64,000 nucleotides of DNA, from positions 41,166 to 105,165 of the forward strand of contig NZ_JBNPXF010000010.1 in the NCBI RefSeq assembly GCF_050433445.1, written 5' to 3'. The DNA comes from Kroppenstedtia sanguinis (GTDB lineage Bacteria > Bacillota > Bacilli > Thermoactinomycetales > DSM-45169). The notes beneath the pieces were generated by a model. That model was not told where the DNA came from and did no database searches. It saw only the letters and a program-made list of their open reading frames with translations. Within the stretch, counting starts at the first letter, position 1; every line of letters starts with the position of its first letter. This document shows positions 58,154-64,000 of this stretch, piece after piece. The translations under genes were made by a program, and so were the position numbers.

Positions 58154-59749
58154 ATGGTTAAAAATACCAAGTGTGATTGCGGACACAACAACCCCGTCGG
58201 TACGGTTTTGTGTGAGCACTGCGGGAAACCGTTGGATGAACAGGGAGATTCCGACCGTCCCTTGGAGATGCGTTATGAGGGGAAAGCCCGGCGATCCCAG
58301 ACCCAGAAGACCACGCTTTTGGATCGGATATGGAATTTTTTCTCTTCGGTCAAGGTGGCGATCTGGCTGATTTTGATTACCTTGGTTGTCTCCATTCTGG
58401 GAACGTTGTTACCTCAGGAGCAGTACATACCGTCCAATCGGCCCGAGGTTTATTATGCCGAGACCTATGGCTTCTGGGGAGATGTGTTCTACCGGCTGGG
58501 CTTATCCAATTTATATGAGTCTCCTGTCTATATCGCTTTGTTAGCCAGTATCGGCATTTCCTTGGTGGTTTGTAGTCTGGATCGGGTGGTCCCCCTATAT
58601 AAAGCGTTGACTCAACAAAAAGTGGTCAAAAATATCCGGTTTATCGATCGACAACGGGTGAGCCGAACAGAAGCTGCACCTGAGTCGAGCGAGGAGACTC
58701 TTCTGGATCAATTGGCGGAAAGTTTAAGTCAGAAGCATTACCGGATTCGTCGGGAAGGAAGTTCCATCCTGGCGGAGAAAGGCAGGTTCAGCCGGTGGGG
58801 CCCTTATATCAACCACATCGGTCTGATTCTGTTCTTGGTGGGAATCCTTCTGCGGCATGCTGTCCCTGGATGGTATATGGATGAATTTCTATATGTCCGG
58901 GAAGGGGAGACGAAAAAATTGCCGGAGCTGAACTACTATGTCAAAAATGAGAAGGCGACGGCAGAGTTTTATGACCCGGAGGAGATGCCTAAGTCAGACA
59001 AAGGGCAACCGATGGTGAAAAAGTATGAAACGCGTCTCACCCTCTATGAAAGGGACCCGGAGACGGGCAAACTCCATGAGCTGAAGCGAGGATCGGCCAT
59101 AGTCAATCATTCTTTCAAATACGAGGAGCTGGAGCTTGTCCAATCGGATTTTAAGACGGAAACCCAGGCGATCCAGCTGAATGTGAAGGATAAGAAAGAA
59201 AAGCGAAATCTGGATACGTTTCAGGTGAACCTGTTTGATCCGGCACAAAAATATCAACTGAAGAACGGGCTCCATATTGAAATTCTCGACTATTTTCCGG
59301 ATTTTGTGATGGAGGGGAACCGTCCCGCGACCCGCTCGGAGACTCCCAACCGTCCCGCCTTCATCTTTTCCGTGGACGCTCCGGATTTGAAAAAGCCGGA
59401 GGTCTCCTGGGTGATCTCTGGGACCAATCTGGATGATATCAACCAGAAAAATCGATACACCATGGAATTGAAAGGTTTGGAGACTGCCAATGTCTCCGGA
59501 TTGATGGTCCGGGTGGACAAAGGGCTGCCGATCATATTCCTGGGAGGGATCATCTCCATGATCGGTCTAGTGATGGGATTTTTCTGGAACCATCGCAGGG
59601 TGTGGATCCGCTGGCAGGATGGATACCTCCACGTCGGAGCCCATACAAACAAGAATTGGTTCGGTCTGAGGCGGGAGTTGGAGCAGGCTACGGAAAAAAC
59701 GGATCTGCCGTTGTCTTTCAGTCCCGATCGACGTCAGGAGGTTGATTGA
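58154..59749 (+). CDS. resB: Cytochrome c biogenesis protein ResB
   Basis: System II cytochrome c maturation protein; with ResC it moves heme across the membrane and ligates it. 531 residues: N-terminal zinc-ribbon-like CDC...CEHC (residues 7-23), transmembrane helices near 65-85, 125-145 and 215-235, a large extracytoplasmic domain, and a last helix near 460-480. GGGGGTGGAA precedes ATG 58154. Confidence 0.93.
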   Translation: MVKNTKCDCGHNNPVGTVLCEHCGKPLDEQGDSDRPLEMRYEGKARRSQTQKTTLLDRIWNFFSSVKVAIWLILITLVVSILGTLLPQEQYIPSNRPEVYYAETYGFWGDVFYRLGLSNLYESPVYIALLASIGISLVVCSLDRVVPLYKALTQQKVVKNIRFIDRQRVSRTEAAPESSEETLLDQLAESLSQKHYRIRREGSSILAEKGRFSRWGPYINHIGLILFLVGILLRHAVPGWYMDEFLYVREGETKKLPELNYYVKNEKATAEFYDPEEMPKSDKGQPMVKKYETRLTLYERDPETGKLHELKRGSAIVNHSFKYEELELVQSDFKTETQAIQLNVKDKKEKRNLDTFQVNLFDPAQKYQLKNGLHIEILDYFPDFVMEGNRPATRSETPNRPAFIFSVDAPDLKKPEVSWVISGTNLDDINQKNRYTMELKGLETANVSGLMVRVDKGLPIIFLGGIISMIGLVMGFFWNHRRVWIRWQDGYLHVGAHTNKNWFGLRRELEQATEKTDLPLSFSPDRRQEVD

Positions 59750-59751
59750 AC

Positions 59752-60954
59752 ATGGTGCAAGTGATGGAATATGCTCTCCTGGGGGCTTTTATCTTCTATC
59801 TGTTCGCTACCATCGCTTTTGTGACGGCAGTGACCGGAAAGGCTTCGCGGGTGGGTAAAGAGGCTCACACGCGAACCTGGGGTAACTGGGGGATTATCCT
59901 GACTATCATCGGGGTAGCTCTCCATCTGGTGTTTATTGTGACTCGAGTGTTGTTGGGGGGGCACTTTACCAGCAACATGTTTGAATTTACGGCATTTCTT
60001 TGCTTTACGATCGTGGCTGTGTTTATCGTGCTTTTTTTCCTCTATCGAAGTGTGACCCTCGGAGCCTTCGCTATGCCGATCGCCATGTTGATGGTGGCTT
60101 ATGCGGCGGTCTTCCCCAAAGACGTGGAGCCTTTGATTCCGGCTTTGCAGAGTAACTGGTTGCATATCCATGTCACCACGGTGGCAGTGGGCCAAGGCGC
60201 TTTGGCAGTCGGTTTCGTCGCGGCTTTGATCTACCTTATCCGCTGGGTGGGGATGAATCGGAAGAGCAAGACGGCGATCTGGTTGGAAGTGATTATGGTT
60301 ACGATTCTGATGGTGGCAGGCTTTGTCATCACAACCTTTCTCTTTTCGGCCACAGACTATGAAGCAACCATCCAGCATTCGGTAGAAGGGCAGCCGCTGG
60401 TTCAGGAGTATGACTTGCCGCCGATTGCAGGTCCCCATAACGGTAAGGTTGTCCAGATGGACTCCTTCCTCGGCATGAACAACCCACTGTTTGAAGCTCC
60501 TTCCTGGATGAAGGGGGAAGAGGCGGCCAAAAAGTTTAACTCTGTGCTGTGGTCGGTTCTCTCTGGACTGGTCTTGTATGCGGTGTTGAGGCTACTGTTC
60601 CGGAAACGGGTCTATGAATTGTTGTACCCGTTGGTGAGAAACCTGGATCTGGAGAAGGTAGACGAAATCAGCTACCGGGCGATTGCCATCGGATTTCCGA
60701 TCTTTACCCTGGGCGGTCTTGTTTTTGCTATGATTTGGGCCCATGAAGCCTGGGGGCGGTTCTGGGGTTGGGATCCCAAAGAAACCTGGGCTCTGATCAC
60801 TTGGCTCTATTACAGCGGTTATCTTCATCTTCGATTGTCTCGGGGATGGATTGGGTTGAAATCCTCCTGGCTGGCGGTGGGCGGATTTGCGGTCATTATG
60901 TTTAACCTGATCGCGATCAATCTGGTGTTCGCTGGTCTTCACTCCTATGCTTGA
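59752..60954 (+). CDS. resC: Cytochrome c biogenesis protein ResC (CcsA)
   Basis: Heme-handling protein of 400 residues with eight or more transmembrane helices and the WWD-type heme motif WGRFWGWDPKETWALITW. Histidines flanking it (AHEAWG, LHSYA) are probable heme ligands. AGGAGG lies 10 nt before ATG 59752; TTG 59746, overlapping the resB stop, is an alternative. It is followed by 316 bp before resD holding an AACAAATTTGTAA dyad (near 61079) and no clear terminator. Confidence 0.93.
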   Translation: MVQVMEYALLGAFIFYLFATIAFVTAVTGKASRVGKEAHTRTWGNWGIILTIIGVALHLVFIVTRVLLGGHFTSNMFEFTAFLCFTIVAVFIVLFFLYRSVTLGAFAMPIAMLMVAYAAVFPKDVEPLIPALQSNWLHIHVTTVAVGQGALAVGFVAALIYLIRWVGMNRKSKTAIWLEVIMVTILMVAGFVITTFLFSATDYEATIQHSVEGQPLVQEYDLPPIAGPHNGKVVQMDSFLGMNNPLFEAPSWMKGEEAAKKFNSVLWSVLSGLVLYAVLRLLFRKRVYELLYPLVRNLDLEKVDEISYRAIAIGFPIFTLGGLVFAMIWAHEAWGRFWGWDPKETWALITWLYYSGYLHLRLSRGWIGLKSSWLAVGGFAVIMFNLIAINLVFAGLHSYA

Positions 60955-61270
60955 TCCCAGAGAAGGTGGACCCGGTGGTTGCATTTGCATCATCGGGTTT
61001 TCCGTTGGGGCATAATGGAGAAGAATTCTCAGCCTGTGAAAGGGAGGAGTTGATCAGAAGGGATTGGACTCGTATTGCTAACAAATTTGTAAACAATCCC
61101 ACACAGAACTGACGCAGGATGAAATGGTTTGCTAAGATGAATGTGGAAGGATTTTGTATAAGCTCAATCAAGAGCGAGGTCCATCCTCTATAGAGCTCCC
61201 TTTTTATCCGTGCGGATATGGTATTCTATAGAGAAGGAACCCAGTTGATTGGCCCTGTGAGGTGAATCAG

Positions 61271-61987
61271 GTGAAAAAGCAGGAACGTATTTTAGTTGTG
61301 GATGATGAAGACCGGATCCGCCGTCTGCTTCGCATGTACCTAGAACGGGAAGGCTACTGGATCGATGAAGCGGAAGACGGTGAGATGGCCCTGAAAAAAG
61401 GGATGGAAATCGATTATGATTTGATTTTACTCGATTTGATGTTGCCTGGTATGGATGGTGTGGACGTATGCCGGGAGCTACGGAATAAAAAGTCGACCCC
61501 GGTGATTATGCTGACAGCTCGGGGAGAGGAGACCAACCGGGTGGAAGGTTTTGAGGTGGGGGCGGATGATTATGTGGTCAAGCCCTTCAGCCCACGGGAA
61601 CTGGTACACCGGGTGAAGGCGGTTCTCCGGCGTTCTTCGGCAACGGCTTTTCTGTCTACGGAGACGGAGACCCACAATGTGATTGTTTTTCCCGAGTTAA
61701 CCATTGATCACGACGCTCATGAAGTGCGGGCGGGTGGGAGGGAAGTGTCCCTAACTCCAAAGGAGTATGAGCTTCTCCATTATCTGGCGACTTCCCCAGA
61801 TAAAGTGTTTTCGCGGGAAGAGTTGTTGCGGGACGTCTGGAACTATGAGTTTTTCGGTGATCTGCGGACCGTGGATACCCATATCAAGCGATTGCGGGAA
61901 AAATTGAACCGGGCTTCTTCCCAAGCAGCCGCCATGATTCATACGGTTTGGGGGGTCGGTTACAAGCTTGAGGTGCCCAAAGATTGA
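61271..61987 (+). CDS. resD: Response regulator ResD
   Basis: OmpR-family regulator of aerobic and anaerobic respiration; 238 residues. The receiver has DDED at 11-14, phosphoacceptor D55 in LLDLMLPGMDG and the switch Lys in VVKPFSP. The winged helix (about 135-235) includes RTVDTHIKRLREK. GTG 61271 has GAGGTG 7 nt upstream; GTG 61262 would overlap that site. It overlaps resE by 4 bp. Confidence 0.92.
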   Translation: MKKQERILVVDDEDRIRRLLRMYLEREGYWIDEAEDGEMALKKGMEIDYDLILLDLMLPGMDGVDVCRELRNKKSTPVIMLTARGEETNRVEGFEVGADDYVVKPFSPRELVHRVKAVLRRSSATAFLSTETETHNVIVFPELTIDHDAHEVRAGGREVSLTPKEYELLHYLATSPDKVFSREELLRDVWNYEFFGDLRTVDTHIKRLREKLNRASSQAAAMIHTVWGVGYKLEVPKD

Positions 61988-63774
61988 TCTGGCGTAGTGT
62001 GGTCGGGAAGTTGTGGTTGACCATCATCGCGTTGGTCACTTTGGTTCTCCTGATTCTTACTTTTTTTATGACGGGGCAGATTTTGTCTACGTATTACGAA
62101 GCGGAATTAAATAACATGAATGCCCTGGTCCGGGAGGTTCAAGACACTTTGCAGGGACCGGAGAAGGAGAGTCAAGAGGGGTATCTGCGCTCGGTTTTGA
62201 AAGTGGCGGAGTTGAATGAGACTTACACCATCCTTCTCGATCCGGACGGTTCCGTGAAGTCACTAACCTCCCCCAAAGTTCCCGATATGCCATGGCGGGA
62301 CATCCTGGAACAGACGGAGATTGACAAGGTGTTTCGCGGGGAACCCGTCTCCCTGCGAACACGAGTGATTGTCGGTGACCAGGGTTCTCTGTTTAAAGAT
62401 GAAGTGATGTTGGTGGCTCTTCCTCTGAAAAAAGGGGAAAAGGTGACCGGCGCGGTGGTGATGTATCGCACCCAAGGCCAGTTATCGGAAAACGAGATCA
62501 AGAAAGTGATCCTTTATTCCGTTTTGATCGGTATTTTTTTAACGACGATCTTTGCTTTCTTTCTGTCGAGTCGAATCACACAGCCTCTAATCCAGATGAA
62601 GCGGGGGGCAGAACGTATGGCTCGAGGAGAGTTCTCAGCTCGGGTTCCTGTTCGTTCTCATGAGCGGGATGAGATCGGCGATCTAGCGGTAACCTTCAAC
62701 CGGATGGCAGGTCAGTTGGAAGAATCGATTCAGGCTTTGTCCAGGGAAAAGGAGCAACTGGCCAGTATCCTCCGTAGCATGGCGGACGGAGTGATCACTC
62801 TGGATGCCAAGGGACACGTGATTATGACCAATCCTCCAGCGGAGAGATTTTTGTCCGATTGGCGGAAAACAAAAGGGGATTCGGCATGGCCCTCACCATT
62901 GGAGCAGTTTTTCCGTCAGGTTCTCGAAGGGGAGAAAGAGGTTTTCGGGGACATCGATGTACATGGAAGTAGCTGGGCGCTGGTGATGGCCCCTCTGTAT
63001 GCTAGTCCGGAGGAGATCCGGGGAGCGGTGGCGGTATTGCGGGATGTGACCGAAGAGCGAAGGATGGATAAACTGCGGAAGGATTTTGTGGCCAATGTCT
63101 CCCATGAATTGAGAACTCCATTATCGATGTTGCAAGGGTATAGTGAGGCTCTGATGGACGATATTGCCGCTTCACCGGAGGACCAACGGGAGATTACCCG
63201 AGTGATCCACGATGAATCCCTCCGCATGGGTCGTCTGGTAGGAGAACTGCTGGATCTGGCTCGGATGGAGGCTGGGTATATCCGGCTCGAGCCCTCGACG
63301 ATGGATGTTTTGGCTATGATTCGACGGGTGCATCGTAAGTTCCAGGCGATCTCCAAAGAAGAAAAAGTGGCTCTGCAGGTGGATCTTCCCGACGGGATGG
63401 ACCCTGTTCAATGGGATGAGGATAAGGTGGAGCAGGTGTTGACCAATCTGGTGGACAATGCCATCCGGCACACACCGGAAGGAGGCCGGGTCACACTGAG
63501 AGCGATGCCTGCTGAGAAGGGGGTTCAACTGATTGTGGAAGATACCGGCAGTGGCATTCCACAAGAAGATCTCCCTTTCATCTTTGAACGCTTCTACAAG
63601 GCGGACAAAGCGCGGACCAGAGGACAGGGAGGGACCGGACTGGGGTTGGCGATTGCCAAACATATCGTTGAGGCCCATGCTGGCTCGGTCAGCGTCAAGA
63701 GCATAGAAGGAAAGGGTACCCGCTTTACGGTGCAATTACCTATGAAAACGCCTATGGAGAAAAAGACATCATGA
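61984..63774 (+). CDS. resE: Sensor histidine kinase ResE
   Basis: Membrane kinase partner of ResD; 596 residues. Order: TM helix (about 10-32), extracytoplasmic domain, second TM (about 173-195), HAMP (196-250), PAS (about 258-360), HisKA with phosphorylated His in VSHELRTPLS, and HATPase (NLVDNAIRHTPEGG, DTGSGIP, GTGLGLAIAKHIV). TTG 61984 has GAGGTG 8 nt upstream and overlaps the resD stop. An insertion sequence begins within about 30 bp of its stop. Confidence 0.92.
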   Translation: MIWRSVVGKLWLTIIALVTLVLLILTFFMTGQILSTYYEAELNNMNALVREVQDTLQGPEKESQEGYLRSVLKVAELNETYTILLDPDGSVKSLTSPKVPDMPWRDILEQTEIDKVFRGEPVSLRTRVIVGDQGSLFKDEVMLVALPLKKGEKVTGAVVMYRTQGQLSENEIKKVILYSVLIGIFLTTIFAFFLSSRITQPLIQMKRGAERMARGEFSARVPVRSHERDEIGDLAVTFNRMAGQLEESIQALSREKEQLASILRSMADGVITLDAKGHVIMTNPPAERFLSDWRKTKGDSAWPSPLEQFFRQVLEGEKEVFGDIDVHGSSWALVMAPLYASPEEIRGAVAVLRDVTEERRMDKLRKDFVANVSHELRTPLSMLQGYSEALMDDIAASPEDQREITRVIHDESLRMGRLVGELLDLARMEAGYIRLEPSTMDVLAMIRRVHRKFQAISKEEKVALQVDLPDGMDPVQWDEDKVEQVLTNLVDNAIRHTPEGGRVTLRAMPAEKGVQLIVEDTGSGIPQEDLPFIFERFYKADKARTRGQGGTGLGLAIAKHIVEAHAGSVSVKSIEGKGTRFTVQLPMKTPMEKKTS

Positions 63775-63801
63775 TCAAAAAACGTCCCTGAGCAATGGTC
63801 T

Positions 63802-64000
63802 TGACCCTGTCAAGTAGACAATGAAAAAAAGAACGGTTATGCGGCGATTTTTTCCCGATGCTCTACAGGGGAAAGGTCGCCCAATTTTTTCTGGAAACGC
63901 TCTTTGTTGTAGAAGGTGATGTATTCCTCGACGGCTGTGTAGGCTTCCTCAAAGGTCTTTGGGCGTATAAGGTGAATCTTCTCTGTTTTCAGATGGGAGA
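63802..64000 (-). mobile_element. IS3-family (IS150-like) insertion sequence, right end, incomplete at window edge
   Basis: TGACCCTGTCAAGTAGACA (from about 63803) looks like the terminal inverted repeat, followed inward by the 3' end of a transposase on the minus strand. The element continues past the window. Confidence 0.7.
63837..64000 (-). CDS. IS3-family transposase, C-terminal part
   Basis: Partial minus-strand frame entering from the right edge. The 54 visible residues include HLKTEKIHLIRPKTFEEAY, EYITFYN and KKLGDLSPVEHREKIAA, the C-terminal end of the IS3/IS150 OrfB integrase (rve) domain after the catalytic DDE. The start, catalytic residues and any frameshift site lie outside the window. 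Whether it is intact cannot be judged. Confidence 0.85.
   Translation of the reverse strand, partial: SHLKTEKIHLIRPKTFEEAYTAVEEYITFYNKERFQKKLGDLSPVEHREKIAA

Noticed and set aside
1..64000. CRISPR array, tRNA or rRNA genes, prophage
   Set aside because: No regularly spaced direct repeats, cloverleaf-like CCA-ended segments, rRNA signatures or phage structural genes were seen by eye.

Overview
The window reads as chromosomal DNA of an endospore-forming Gram-positive bacterium. Gene order and protein sequences look like Bacillales, most likely family Thermoactinomycetaceae. That family name is an inference from three things: Bacillus-like order (nadK/argR/recN/spoIVB/spo0A; bkd operon; fur-deoB-pnp-pdp-dacF-spoIIA; lysA; rib; scpAB; dacB-spmAB; rluB-res), an actinobacterium-like steA-steB pair, and moderate-to-high GC with many GTG/TTG starts. 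I saw no rRNA, tRNA, prophage or CRISPR.

Layout. 1-5.5 kb: NAD kinase, ArgR, RecN, SpoIVB, Spo0A. 5.6-9.0 kb: an overlapping set of envelope/division genes (SteA, SteB, a family-2 glycosyltransferase, a small MraY/WecA-like membrane protein). 9.0-10.6 kb: Xaa-Pro peptidase and DUF2627 on the minus strand. 10.7-19.0 kb: the branched-chain keto-acid dehydrogenase module. BkdR lies next to a clear sigma-54 promoter (GG-N10-GC) with two upstream palindromes, then bcd-lpdV-bkdAA-bkdAB-bkdB. 19.4-24.5 kb: DMT transporter, two tiny minus-strand membrane proteins (one Prli42-like), then methylmalonyl-CoA epimerase, carboxyltransferase and an M20 peptidase. 24.7-30.4 kb: a GNAT gene broken by an in-frame TGA, a minus-strand operon (class II aldolase, SDR, lipid kinase), DUF3866 and an antisense MciZ-like gene. 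30.5-40.9 kb: nudF, EndoQ-like nuclease, spoIIM, fur, ald, DUF4227, deoB, two tandem purine nucleoside phosphorylases, pdp, dacF. 41-43.8 kb: spoIIAA-spoIIAB-sigF and a spoVA locus cut down to spoVAA-spoVAB. 44-52 kb: lysA, an M23 peptidase, ctaA and an FMN-riboswitch-controlled rib operon. 52-57 kb: scpAB, DUF2953, ytfJ, dacB-spmA-spmB. 57-63.8 kb: rluB and resBCDE. The window ends in an IS3-family element.

Together the genes cover sporulation control (Spo0A, SigF and its anti-sigma system, SpoIVB, SpoIIM), spore cortex and core maturation (DacB, DacF, SpmAB, SpoVA), branched-chain and odd-chain acyl-CoA metabolism, nucleoside salvage, riboflavin synthesis, cytochrome c/heme A maturation and redox signalling.

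The least explained signal is noncoding. A hairpin-forming repeat of about 100 bp (family A) is at 19.07-19.17 (minus), 32.31-32.40, 32.41-32.51 and 44.22-44.31 kb, with a weaker match near 28.70-28.77 kb. A second family (B) with imperfect terminal inverted repeats is at 28.66-28.86 and 43.80-43.99 kb, with partial or related copies at 21.06 and 28.86-29.09 kb. Both sit in intergenic gaps, and one cluster lies exactly where spoVAC-spoVAF would be expected.
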